Of a stretch of DNA of 64,000 nt, positions 1 to 6,743 are shown one piece after another. The DNA lies in contig NZ_CP010536.1 in assembly GCF_000832305.1 (NCBI RefSeq), forward strand, positions 1,736,001-1,800,000. The letters run 5' to 3'. The notes below the pieces were generated by a model, which saw only the letters and a list, made by a program, of their open reading frames with translations, searched no databases and was not told where the DNA came from. The position numbers and the translations under genes were made by a program. Origin of the DNA: Cupriavidus basilensis. GTDB taxonomy: Bacteria; Pseudomonadota; Gammaproteobacteria; Burkholderiales; Burkholderiaceae. Within the stretch, counting starts at the first letter, position 1. Each line of letters starts with the position of its first letter.

Positions 1-101
1 CCAGGATCAGACGAAGTTACTGAGGGTTCCATTTTTCCAAGCCGCGTTGTTGTGTGAACTTTGAGTGAATGGCGCGGAATCTCTCGTCTGCGCTGCCTTC
101 G

Positions 102-1148
102 TCAGTCCGGCCGCCAGGCCGACGCCTTCACAATGCCGCCAACGTAGTGCAGCCGCTCGATCTGGTCCTGAGGGACGCGCAGCATGCCGTGGCGCTCATT
201 CACGGATGACAGGTGCACTACACCGTCGCGGACATAGGCCAACTCCTTCACCATGACGCGGCCGTCCTGGGACTTCACCAGGACCTCGTCGCCGTTCGTT
301 ATTGCACGGTTCGGCTCGATCACGACAAATTCGTTGTGCTTGATGCGCGGCCGCATGGAGTCACCGTTGCAGCGCAGACCATATGCGTCGGGGTCATTCG
401 TGGGGAACGTTAGAAAGCCATCGCCATGGCCGACGGGATACTCGATGTCCGAGAAGTGGCCGTTATCGCCGAGTTGTGCCATGCCAACCACTGGAATGCG
501 CCGGAAGCTGTTTGGGGGGATTTCAACGATGTCAAAGGCGAGGCTAGGTTCGTCGAGCTCTGGCTCGATTTGGCCGGAAAGCTTGCTATCGCCCTTGCCG
601 TTCGCTAGCCACTTCGGGCTGTAGCCGTACGTCTCCTGCAACTTCACGATGTGGTGAAGGGGCAGTTTGGTGCCATCGCCCTCGAGCCACGCACGAACGA
701 CGGCCGCCTCGACGCCCAGTACCTTGGCGAGGGCTGCGGGGTCGAGCTGTTGCTCGGCCATAACAAGAGTGAGCCGGTCGACAGGGCGTCCGGAGTCCAC
801 CGAGGTGGCTGCAGGTACGGGCACTGCTTCGGTGATCGAATTGGACGCTCGCCGGATCTCTTCTGCCAGGCGCGGGCTGAACGTGTCGACGTCAACCCCC
901 AGGCCCCGAGCAAAGCCGGTCGCGGCCTTGATGTTCAGCGGGCGGCGCGCATTCAGATACTGCCAAACCATGCCTTGACTGCCGATCTCGAACCGGCTGC
1001 CGAATTCCTCCTGGCTCATTTTGCCCTTGCGCTCGTTGTATAGCGCCTTCAGTCGAATGGAGTCTTCGACTTGCCACTGCTCCAGAGAGTTACTTGCTCG
1101 CATCATGCGCGCGAGTTTAGCAACGCTATTAGATTCCACAACGAGCAT
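102..1148 (-). CDS. Phage repressor with two HTH regions and an S24 peptidase domain
   Basis: Main lysogenic repressor candidate of prophage A. An N-terminal XRE-like helix-turn-helix spans about residues 31-95, a second HTH-like block about 122-185, and a LexA/CI-type S24 domain about 215-345. The Ser-Lys dyad is visible as Ser264 in CNGDSMRP and Lys301 in GRVMVKEL. No clear Ala-Gly or Cys-Gly cleavage dipeptide is seen where one is expected (near residues 222-228), so self-cleavage is uncertain. The start at 1148 is chosen because AAGGA stands 7 bases upstream; the alternative Met-Met at 1106/1103 lacks a ribosome site. The start codon lies inside the middle operator, which predicts autoregulation. 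Two HTH units in one S24 protein is not the usual layout. Confidence 0.88.
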   Translation of the reverse strand: MLVVESNSVAKLARMMRASNSLEQWQVEDSIRLKALYNERKGKMSQEEFGSRFEIGSQGMVWQYLNARRPLNIKAATGFARGLGVDVDTFSPRLAEEIRRASNSITEAVPVPAATSVDSGRPVDRLTLVMAEQQLDPAALAKVLGVEAAVVRAWLEGDGTKLPLHHIVKLQETYGYSPKWLANGKGDSKLSGQIEPELDEPSLAFDIVEIPPNSFRRIPVVGMAQLGDNGHFSDIEYPVGHGDGFLTFPTNDPDAYGLRCNGDSMRPRIKHNEFVVIEPNRAITNGDEVLVKSQDGRVMVKELAYVRDGVVHLSSVNERHGMLRVPQDQIERLHYVGGIVKASAWRPD

Positions 1149-1177
1149 AGCTATTCCTTTATTAACTAGCTATGCTA
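1118..1177. promoter_or_regulatory. Triple operator of prophage A immunity region
   Basis: Three 11-bp near-palindromes of the form TAGCnnnGCTA lie at 1118-1128 (TAGCAACGCTA), 1143-1153 (GAGCATAGCTA) and 1167-1177 (TAGCTATGCTA). Their centres are 25 and 24 bp apart. They cover the first codons and start of the repressor gene and the space before cro at 1189, like the three-part OR of lambda. This is read directly from the sequence; binding by the repressor and Cro is inferred. Confidence 0.75.
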
Positions 1178-1188
1178 GTATTGTGCTT

Positions 1189-1488
1189 ATGAAACTCGCC
1201 GAATACCTCGACTCGACCAAGACCAGCCAGGCGGCGTTTGCCAAGCTGCTCGGGGTCTCCCAAGGGCTCGTCTATCAATGGATCGCCGGGAAGCGCCCGA
1301 TTTCTGCCGAGCAATGCCCGGTGATCGAGCGAATCACGGGCGGGGCAGTGACATGCGAGGAATTGAACGACAGGGTCGACTGGGCCTTCGTGCGAGCGTC
1401 GCGCGTCGGCGCACCGAGGGATGCACCGGCAAAGAAGTCGGGAAAGCCGAAGAGCGCCGCCCAGCTAGACCATCCCGAGGCCGCCTAA
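1189..1488 (+). CDS. Cro-like HTH regulator
   Basis: A 99-residue protein divergent from the repressor. Residues about 10-60 form a YdaS/Cro-type helix-turn-helix (TSQAAFAKLLGVSQGLVYQW, then AGKRPIS), in which a short repressor-like HTH is followed by a basic, Lys- and Ala-rich tail. The open frame extends further upstream, but ATG 1189 is chosen because it begins exactly at the HTH family's usual first residues (MKLAEYL) and lies 11 bases after the third operator. No strong Shine-Dalgarno sequence is seen, so the mRNA may have a very short leader. The expected role is to shut off the repressor gene and commit to lytic growth. Confidence 0.82.
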   Translation: MKLAEYLDSTKTSQAAFAKLLGVSQGLVYQWIAGKRPISAEQCPVIERITGGAVTCEELNDRVDWAFVRASRVGAPRDAPAKKSGKPKSAAQLDHPEAA

Positions 1489-1511
1489 AAGCGACCCGTG
1501 GAGAGCGATCC

Positions 1512-1727
1512 ATGAACCGAAACAGCACCGCCGGAGATAGGCACATGAAACCGCTTTGCGATTCCGTAGGCAGCCGCCTGGTCGCGCGCCGCCTCTCCAT
1601 CGGCGGAATCAGTTTTTCTGTCCTTGCTGAGCCTGATCCCACGCCAGAAGAGATCGAGCTTGCTCGGCGAGTCGCACAGCGAGCTGCTGCGCGACTTCGG
1701 GCGGTAGCGCGTACCACTGTGAAGTGA
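1512..1727 (+). CDS. Small hypothetical protein after cro (uncertain)
   Basis: A 71-residue reading frame 23 bases after cro with GGAGAG 7 bases before ATG 1512. The C-terminal part (DPTPEEIELARRVAQRAA) is helical and charged. It overlaps the antisense gene at 1609-1854 by 119 bases, so at most one of the two is likely to be conserved over the overlap. The position right after cro and the ribosome site favour translation; the antisense frame has the more natural composition. No family is recognised. Confidence 0.35.
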   Translation: MNRNSTAGDRHMKPLCDSVGSRLVARRLSIGGISFSVLAEPDPTPEEIELARRVAQRAAARLRAVARTTVK

Positions 1728-1854
1728 GTTTGCCGGCTGCTGCGTCTTCTGGCGAGTTTGCCAAGGAGAGCTCTAGCAAGACCAAGCCGCTTTCCAAATG
1801 CAGGCCGGTCTTCGCGTTGGCAACAAAAGCTGCCGTGATGTCTTGTTCTTTCAT
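1609..1854 (-). CDS. Small hypothetical phage protein, antisense in the early region
   Basis: An 81-residue acidic protein on the strand opposite to the early operon, with a G-rich run (GGGGG) just before the start. The motif LPPEVAQQLAVRLAEQA resembles small hypothetical proteins common in Burkholderiales prophages; no function is known to me. It would be transcribed towards cro, between cro and cII, a place where lambdoid phages often carry extra genes. It overlaps a plus-strand frame (1512-1727); I rate this one higher on composition. Confidence 0.58.
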   Translation of the reverse strand: MKEQDITAAFVANAKTGLHLESGLVLLELSLANSPEDAAAGKLTSQWYALPPEVAQQLAVRLAEQARSLLAWDQAQQGQKN

Positions 1855-2192
1855 GCATCCCCCGTTTGTGGGCAGTTGGGAAGGTCAGATGTCTTGATTG
1901 TTCCACAGCTGAGGGGATGCGCCAGATAGATGGCGCGCGGGGTGACTCGCGCTTTATTGAACGGTCCCGATAGGGCCCGACCGGGGGAATCACCATGCTG
2001 CGACGTACGCAGATGGCTGCACATGACCGAAGCAGGCGCGCACGCGCCGGCCGGGCCGCTTTCTGCAGGGGCACCCGGTGATGGCATTCGTTTCCCATTT
2101 TTCCCTCTCTCTGTCGGCGGCCTCGGCGCGCCAGCTGCTTTGTCTCGTTGGAATGAATCTTATGGATCGGTTGAAGCACTCGGGAGCACCGC
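1855..2192. other. Intergenic region before cII
   Basis: There is no convincing long gene here. A 28-codon Arg-rich frame runs from 1994 to 2080 behind GGGGGA; it is basic like an antiterminator peptide, but nothing else supports it. The space should contain the rightward early promoter for cII and the promoter of the antisense gene at 1854, but I cannot single out -35/-10 boxes. Confidence 0.3.
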
Positions 2193-2459
2193 ATGCCTAG
2201 CCTGGAATCGATGGTTTTGAACCGCGTTGCTCCCATGACCCAGAAGCGCGTGGCCGAGCTGATCGGCGTCGAGCCGACGAACTTCTCGCGCTTCCTGAAC
2301 AACAGCGGGCACAACCTGCCGTTCGCGAAGGTCTGCCAACTGCTCGACGTGCTCGAGCTGGACGTCGTCGCCCCCGGTGATGGCAGCACGGTCTGCCTGC
2401 CGCGCGAAGAGTACGAGGCGTTGAAGTGCTTGGCCAAGAAGGCATTGGGGGGCGTGTGA
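2193..2459 (+). CDS. CII-like transcriptional activator
   Basis: An 88-residue protein with the phage CII fold pattern. An HTH around residues 15-60 (TQKRVAELIGVEPTNFSRFL) is followed by a short helix for tetramer contacts. In lambdoid phages CII activates repressor and integrase promoters after infection and so biases towards lysogeny. GGGAG lies 7 bases before ATG 2193. It is the first gene of a tightly coupled operon running to about 9.15 kb; its stop overlaps the next start (TGATG). Confidence 0.82.
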   Translation: MPSLESMVLNRVAPMTQKRVAELIGVEPTNFSRFLNNSGHNLPFAKVCQLLDVLELDVVAPGDGSTVCLPREEYEALKCLAKKALGGV

Positions 2460-2536
2460 TGGACGACCTCGTGAGCGGTTGGGTGCTGGTGGTTCTGATC
2501 GCGATGGTGGCGATCACGATGGGGATGCGGCCATGA
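2459..2536 (+). CDS. 25-residue single-pass membrane peptide
   Basis: A short frame (MDDLVSGWVLVVLIAMV...) made of one hydrophobic segment of about 18 residues. Its start overlaps the cII stop and its stop overlaps the start of the next gene (ATGA), so it fits the coupled operon exactly. Such tiny membrane peptides are often missed in annotation. No function can be assigned. Confidence 0.6.
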   Translation: MDDLVSGWVLVVLIAMVAITMGMRP

Positions 2537-2832
2537 GGATTTACGTTGCCGGCCCCATGACGGGCTTCCCGAATCTGAACTTTCCGGCATTCCATGAGGC
2601 CGCCCGCCGCCTGCGCGCCGCCGGCCACGAAGTTGTGAACCCGGCCGAGATCAACGCCGACCCCTCAACGGGATGGGTCGAATGCATGCGCGCAGACATC
2701 CGCGAGCTGGTGACCTGCGATGCGATTCACTTGCTGCCGGGCTGGGAACGCTCACGTGGCGCCACGCTGGAGGTGCACATCGCCAAGACTCTGGGCTTCG
2801 AAGTTACAACGCACGAGGAGGTAACTGCATGA
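2533..2832 (+). CDS. DUF4406 protein, nucleoside deoxyribosyltransferase-like
   Basis: A 99-residue protein of the DUF4406 family, whose members have a Rossmann-like fold related to nucleoside 2-deoxyribosyltransferases. Typical features are the opening MRIYVAGPMTG, the NFPAFHEAA helix, the HEVVNPAE strand and the final LLPGWERSRGATLEVHIA block. Phage members are thought to act in nucleotide metabolism, but the substrate here is not known. ATG 2533 is used because it matches the family start and overlaps the previous stop. Confidence 0.85.
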   Translation: MRIYVAGPMTGFPNLNFPAFHEAARRLRAAGHEVVNPAEINADPSTGWVECMRADIRELVTCDAIHLLPGWERSRGATLEVHIAKTLGFEVTTHEEVTA

Positions 2833-2912
2833 CCTGTGCCAACTGCGGGAGCACCGGCCACACCGCGCCCCACTGCCCGCTGAAGTACGTGCGGATTGCG
2901 AGGCCGGCATGA
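2829..2912 (+). CDS. 27-residue CCHC zinc-knuckle peptide
   Basis: A very small gene, coupled by ATGA overlaps on both sides. It contains a textbook CCHC zinc knuckle, CANCGSTGHTAPHC (C-x2-C-x4-H-x4-C), the single-strand nucleic-acid binding unit best known from retroviral nucleocapsids. The knuckle is nearly the whole protein. The position in the early operon suggests RNA or ssDNA binding, which is inference. Confidence 0.72.
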   Translation: MTCANCGSTGHTAPHCPLKYVRIARPA

Positions 2913-3103
2913 GCGCGAACCACGGGCATTGCTACAAGTGCCGGAAAGAGGTTCAGGTGTTCGGTTCGCGCTGGTGCGCGCATTGCCACTACCCCGGCAT
3001 CGACGAGGACTATGCGCAATACCGGGATCTGATCGAGGAAGGCTACACCCGCTATCAGGCGAAGCTGATGGTCGGCTGGGCAGATCCACCGGAGGAAGGC
3101 TGA
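2909..3103 (+). CDS. Small zinc-ribbon-like phage protein
   Basis: A 64-residue protein whose first half carries a C-x2-C (CYKC) and a second C-x2-C (CAHC) about 13 residues later with flanking His, a likely zinc ribbon. The second half is acidic and helical (DEDYAQYRDLIEEGYTRYQ). It is coupled to both neighbours by overlapping stop/start codons. It resembles small hypothetical proteins in phage early operons; the role is unknown. Confidence 0.75.
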   Translation: MSANHGHCYKCRKEVQVFGSRWCAHCHYPGIDEDYAQYRDLIEEGYTRYQAKLMVGWADPPEEG

Positions 3104-3231
3104 TGACGTTCACCCTGGACGCCTGGCAGGTCCTGGCGATTGTGCTGCTGTCCGGCGCCTCAGGCGCGGCGGCTACGGTGATGTTTGTGGCGTCCTATGC
3201 GGCGCGCCGACAGACGCTGGAGGGCAATTGA
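3103..3231 (+). CDS. 42-residue membrane protein
   Basis: A short protein with one membrane segment (WQVLAIVLLSGASGAAATVM) followed by a basic tail (YAARRQTLEG). Its start overlaps the previous stop (TGATG) and its stop overlaps the next ATG. It is unknown, possibly an inner-membrane peptide of the lysogeny or exclusion type. Confidence 0.65.
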   Translation: MTFTLDAWQVLAIVLLSGASGAAATVMFVASYAARRQTLEGN

Positions 3232-3686
3232 TGACACCACATAAGCAACTGATCTCGCACGACCCCGAGCACGGTTTCTGGGGCGATTGCTGGCGGACGT
3301 GCATCGCCTGCCTGCTCGACATGGCGCCGGCAGAGGTGCCGAACTTTGCGGCCGGCGGCGACCAGCCGGCGGCGGACGTGGTGTGCCGTGCGTGGCTCAA
3401 GGCCCGCGGCTACAACCTGGTCAAGTTCTGCATGTTGGCGGAACACGCGCACGCAGCGGCCGATTGGTTCGACGACACGCTTTACATCCTCTGTGGCGCG
3501 AGCCCCAACATCCCCGGCGTGGGGCACTGCGTGATAGGACGCGGGGCATTCGAGGTGGTATGGGACGTCGCGCGAAGCGGCGCAGGCCTCGCCGGCCCAT
3601 GGGAAGACGAGAGCGGTAATCGGGTCTACTGGATCGAGTTCATCGTGCCGACGCAGTTGGCTGGCGAGCAACGGGAGGCGGCATGA
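3231..3686 (+). CDS. Papain-like cysteine-peptidase-fold phage protein
   Basis: A 151-residue protein with an N-terminal Cys motif (GDCWRTCIACLL, about residues 19-30) and a later His motif (GVGHCVIG, about residues 98-105). That order and spacing are typical of papain-like folds found in small phage proteins. Whether it cleaves peptides is not shown by the sequence. Start 3231 is the ATG overlapping the previous stop; a TTG one codon earlier is possible. Its end overlaps the next gene by 4 bases. Confidence 0.65.
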   Translation: MTPHKQLISHDPEHGFWGDCWRTCIACLLDMAPAEVPNFAAGGDQPAADVVCRAWLKARGYNLVKFCMLAEHAHAAADWFDDTLYILCGASPNIPGVGHCVIGRGAFEVVWDVARSGAGLAGPWEDESGNRVYWIEFIVPTQLAGEQREAA

Positions 3687-4042
3687 AGGTCGCGGATCTG
3701 GAAGGGGCGCTGTTGGCGCTGTGGGTCGCCAAGGCTGAGGGCATCGAGCAGCCCTTGGGCGTGAAGTTGTACGCCTCCGGCCCGTGCCTCTACAAGGAAA
3801 CGCCGTGGGGCGGCGGCGAGCCCTTCGATTTCCGCCCGGACAGCCGCTGGGCGCATGGCGGCCCGATCATTGATAGGGAGAACATAGGCACGATGCCTTT
3901 CTTTGAGGGTGGGGCACGCTACTGGATGGCAGCTCACGCGAGCGCTCATCGCGGCATGAAAGGCAATACCCCGCTGATCGCCGCCATGCGCGTGTACGTC
4001 GCCAGCAAGTTCGGCGAGGAAATCCCTGAGGTGCCCCTGTGA
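3683..4042 (+). CDS. DUF2591 (NinX-like) phage protein
   Basis: A 119-residue protein of the DUF2591 family that includes NinX of lambdoid phages. Seen features are the start MKVADLEGALLALWVAKAEG, the central SRWAHGGPIIDRE block, and the C-terminal TPLIAAMRVYVASKFG segment, all typical of the family. The function is not known; relatives lie in the nin/early region, as here. It is coupled to both neighbours by 4-base overlaps. Confidence 0.85.
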   Translation: MKVADLEGALLALWVAKAEGIEQPLGVKLYASGPCLYKETPWGGGEPFDFRPDSRWAHGGPIIDRENIGTMPFFEGGARYWMAAHASAHRGMKGNTPLIAAMRVYVASKFGEEIPEVPL

Positions 4043-4311
4043 ATTGCAAGCCTGGCGATCTCGCCTACATCGTGCGCGACCCCTATCCCGAGAACCTGGG
4101 CCGAGTCGTCAAAGTCGTCGGCGCGCCACAGTGGATCGATGACGGGCCCGCCTGGTTCTGCCAGGCAACCGGCGGTCCGCTGCGCGTGATGAACATCGAC
4201 CGGCCACGAGAAACGCTCAGGGATACTGAGTTCGATTGCTACGACAGCGACCTGCGCCCGATCAGCGGCGTGCCGGTTGAGGATGAGGTTAGCGACGAGG
4301 TGACTGCGTGA
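4039..4311 (+). CDS. Hypothetical phage protein
   Basis: A 90-residue acidic protein starting at GTG 4039, which overlaps the previous stop. The opening NCKPGDLAYIV and the C-terminal YDSDLRPISG resemble a small protein common in Burkholderiales phages that looks like a KOW/SH3-like beta barrel. No function is assigned. Confidence 0.72.
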   Translation: MNCKPGDLAYIVRDPYPENLGRVVKVVGAPQWIDDGPAWFCQATGGPLRVMNIDRPRETLRDTEFDCYDSDLRPISGVPVEDEVSDEVTA

Positions 4312-4319
4312 CGGACTAC

Positions 4320-4538
4320 CTATTTCGAGCCCAGATCCGAGCCATGACCGAGGGCGTTAGACAGGGCTTTGTATTTCCGGTACGCGTCCGAATATTGCAG
4401 GTTCAATCGCTGAAGATGCGTGCCGTCTACGCCGCCGAGTCTGCACCGCTCCTTCTCTATCTCAAGGAGTCGCAGCGCCTCATCGCAATCCTTTTTCAGC
4501 GCGTCAAGGAGCTTTTTATCTCGGTTCGCACGGCTCAT
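4320..4538 (-). CDS. Small charged helical protein, antisense within the early operon
   Basis: A 72-residue lysine- and leucine-rich helical protein (MSRANRDKKLLDALKKDCDE...) on the minus strand, preceded by GAGAG at a suitable distance. It fills exactly the gap between the plus-strand genes ending at 4311 and starting at 4574. The plus-strand frame over the same bases (GTG 4308 to 4577) reads as an unusual mix of hydrophobic and aromatic residues and is judged the shadow. The less GC-rich composition fits a recently acquired extra gene (moron). Confidence 0.55.
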   Translation of the reverse strand: MSRANRDKKLLDALKKDCDEALRLLEIEKERCRLGGVDGTHLQRLNLQYSDAYRKYKALSNALGHGSDLGSK

Positions 4539-4573
4539 ATCAGTCTCTCTGGTCGTTGGTCGGAAATCCTAGC

Positions 4574-5428
4574 ATGACCTGGACCCACGACACCCTGCAG
4601 GAAGACCTGGCGCAGTACCTGCGCGACAAGACCCAGCGCATGGTCTGGACGAACATGCAGATGGGCCCGGCCGGCTCGCCGCGGCCCGACGCCTACAGCC
4701 TGCCGTTCAGCTTCACCCGTTTCACGCCGCTGGCCTATGAGGTCAAGATCTCCGTGGCCGATTTCCGGCGTGACGTGACCGCCGGGAAGTGGCAGAGCTA
4801 CCTGCGCTACGCCGCTGGCGTGACCTTCGCCGCGCCGGCCGGGCTGATCACGAAGGGCGACATCCCTGACGGCTGCGGCCTGCTGCTGCGCAGCGAGGCC
4901 GGCTGGCGCGCCGCCAAGGCGCCCACGCTGCGCCCAGTGGAGAACCTGCCGCTCGAGGCCTGGATCAAGCTGCTCATCGATGGGCTGGAACGCCAGGTGA
5001 AGTTGCGGTTTCCGCAGGTCGCCGACGAGTACTCGCTGATCCACCGCGTCGAGCAGCGTCTCGGCAAGGAAGTCTCGCGGCTACTGCACGACCGGCGTGC
5101 CACGCGGTACCGCTACGAGCAAGCCACAGAGATGCTGAACAAGAGTGCGGTCGCGGCGGAAGCCGAGTACCGCAAGACCCTGGACGACGCGCGCAAGAAT
5201 GCCGAGCGCGACGCCGCGCGGATTGACGGCGCGCGCGCCGAGCTGGCGCAGGCGCTGGGTCTGGCGTCCGACGCCAGGACGTTTGAGATTACCAACGCCG
5301 CGCAGGCAGCAGCGCGGCGACTGGAAGCTGATGCTGAGGTGCAGCGGCTAAGAAGCCTGTTTGAGCGCGTAGAGAGCGCCATAGCGAGCGTAGACCGGCC
5401 GCTGCCGGAGATTGCGAGGGCAGTATGA
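4574..5428 (+). CDS. MmcB-like/PD-(D/E)XK nuclease-like protein with coiled-coil tail
   Basis: A 284-residue protein. Residues about 1-120 resemble MmcB-type restriction-endonuclease folds: RPDAYSL supplies an Asp, and YEVKISVADFRRD gives the E-x-K motif, followed by KWQSYLRYA. The C-terminal half is a long charged coiled coil. ATG 4574 is chosen over the upstream GTG at 4556 because family members start close to this point. It lies next to the replication gene and overlaps it by 4 bases (ATGA), so a role in phage DNA replication or repair is likely. Confidence 0.65.
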   Translation: MTWTHDTLQEDLAQYLRDKTQRMVWTNMQMGPAGSPRPDAYSLPFSFTRFTPLAYEVKISVADFRRDVTAGKWQSYLRYAAGVTFAAPAGLITKGDIPDGCGLLLRSEAGWRAAKAPTLRPVENLPLEAWIKLLIDGLERQVKLRFPQVADEYSLIHRVEQRLGKEVSRLLHDRRATRYRYEQATEMLNKSAVAAEAEYRKTLDDARKNAERDAARIDGARAELAQALGLASDARTFEITNAAQAAARRLEADAEVQRLRSLFERVESAIASVDRPLPEIARAV

Positions 5429-6531
5429 AAAGAGATCGCCCCTGGATGCCGTTCTACACGGCTGACTGGCTTTCCAATGTGAAGCTGAAGCGCTGCACGC
5501 ATGAAGAGAAGGGGGTGTGGATGGACATCCTTTGCCTGATGCACGAGAGCGAGGAGTACGGCGTTTTGCGCTGGGATTTGAAGGAAATTGCGCACGTCGT
5601 CGGATGCGCGACGAAGACCCTGAAATCGCTGATTTCGAAGGGGGTTTTGAAGGGCGCAGAGCCGAGTGAAATCTGCCCGGCTTTGCAGTTCACGCCGACC
5701 CACGCCCGCAAGCGCCTTCCGGCCGTCACCATCCTTGAGAGCCAAGCTGGGCCTATCTGGTACAGCTCGCGCATGGTGGAAGACGAGTACAAACGCATTG
5801 CAAAGCAGGGTGGAAATGTAGGGTCCGGTGCGGCACCAAAGGCACCACCGAACCCTTCACCAAAGCCCCCCTTTGGTGAAGGCTTTGGTGAATCACCTTA
5901 CCCACCACCTGACCCATCACCACCCACGCGGGCGCGCGAGACAGAGGACAGAGGACATATAAAAACAAAAGACATAGGCGGCGGCGCTAGTGACTCAACC
6001 GTGGGTGGCCCTGTGGATAACTCGGCATCGCCGCCGCCGCTTTCCGCCGATGAAATCGGCAACCACCTGGTTGGGCTGGAAGCCGATCGGGGCAAATCGC
6101 TGGCGCTGTCCTCGCGCGCGCACGAGGCGTTGCTCCGGGTTGCAGGCCGCAACATCGCCATGCCCGTGTTGCTCCGGGCTCATGCCCTCGCGTGCGCGCG
6201 ACGGACGGCCGACGGGGACCCTGGCCCGGTGAACCCGGGGTTCCTCGAGCCGTTCGTGGACGAGGCGCTCGCCGAGCAGCGCAGCGCGCCTCCGGCGGCC
6301 GGCTGGGACGAAACCCCCGAGGGCGTGCAGGCCAAGGCCGACGAGCTGCAGCTTGCGCCCCAGCGCGCCGATGAGCACCCGATCTGGTTCCGCCGGCGGG
6401 TCATCAAGGCCTCAGGCGATCAGCACCTGGTCGAGCGCGAGGTCAGCAAGGCCGAACGAATGAACCCGAACGAGTTCGAGGTCGTGTACCGATTTTTTCA
6501 CGGCGTGACGCCGGGGCAGGTGGCCGCATGA
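5425..6531 (+). CDS. DUF1376-like phage replication protein
   Basis: A 368-residue protein. The N-terminal domain (about residues 1-115; FYTADWLSNVKLKRCTHEEKG) is a winged-helix-type domain as in DUF1376 and phage replication initiators. A Pro-rich linker (about 135-175) follows, then an acidic, helical C-terminal half. By position and architecture it resembles lambda O-type initiators. The linker DNA holds inverted iterons, an A-rich stretch and a perfect DnaA box (see 5832-6020), so the gene probably contains the origin. It is coupled to genes on both sides by ATGA overlaps. Confidence 0.72.
   Translation: MKRDRPWMPFYTADWLSNVKLKRCTHEEKGVWMDILCLMHESEEYGVLRWDLKEIAHVVGCATKTLKSLISKGVLKGAEPSEICPALQFTPTHARKRLPAVTILESQAGPIWYSSRMVEDEYKRIAKQGGNVGSGAAPKAPPNPSPKPPFGEGFGESPYPPPDPSPPTRARETEDRGHIKTKDIGGGASDSTVGGPVDNSASPPPLSADEIGNHLVGLEADRGKSLALSSRAHEALLRVAGRNIAMPVLLRAHALACARRTADGDPGPVNPGFLEPFVDEALAEQRSAPPAAGWDETPEGVQAKADELQLAPQRADEHPIWFRRRVIKASGDQHLVEREVSKAERMNPNEFEVVYRFFHGVTPGQVAA
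5832..6020. other. Candidate phage replication origin inside the replication gene
   Basis: Repeats of the 10-mer CTTTGGTGAA lie at 5871-5880 and 5883-5892, with the inverse TTCACCAAAG at 5856-5865 and a degenerate copy at 5832-5841. The 5856-5880 pair forms a perfect 10-bp hairpin with a 5-base loop. An A-rich stretch follows at about 5957-5981 (CATATAAAAACAAAAGACAT), and then a perfect DnaA box, TTATCCACA, on the minus strand at 6012-6020. Iterons, unwinding element and DnaA box in this order match the layout of lambda-type origins inside the O gene. Confidence 0.62.
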
Positions 6532-6743
6532 ACCAGCTCGAGCAGTGCGACCTGTGCCGGGCCAAGGGCGGCCGCCTCGACTTCAACCACGTCTGCTGCC
6601 GCGTGCGCTTCCTGCTGAAAATGCCTCACGTCGAAATCCGGCGGGCATGGATCGACTACTGGCGCAAGCGCGACGGCGACTCCATGGCGACGCGCATCGA
6701 AACCGAGGTGCAAGCCCGTTGGGCGGAAAGGAACCGAGCATGA
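6528..6743 (+). CDS. Small Cys-containing phage protein
   Basis: A 71-residue protein with CDLC near the N-terminus and a CC pair at about residues 23-24, suggesting zinc binding. The rest is helical and basic (IRRAWIDYWRKRDG). The start overlaps the stop of the replication gene and the stop overlaps the next start. It may be a loader or helper of the replication protein, but no family is recognised with certainty. Confidence 0.68.
   Translation: MNQLEQCDLCRAKGGRLDFNHVCCRVRFLLKMPHVEIRRAWIDYWRKRDGDSMATRIETEVQARWAERNRA

Noticed and set aside
1930..2220. Plus-strand frame of 96 codons before cII
   Set aside because: No ribosome site, low-complexity composition, and it overlaps the cII start in another frame.
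4308..4577. Plus-strand frame of 89 codons coupled to the previous stop
   Set aside because: The amino-acid mix is unnatural and the antisense frame 4320-4538 looks like a real protein with a ribosome site.
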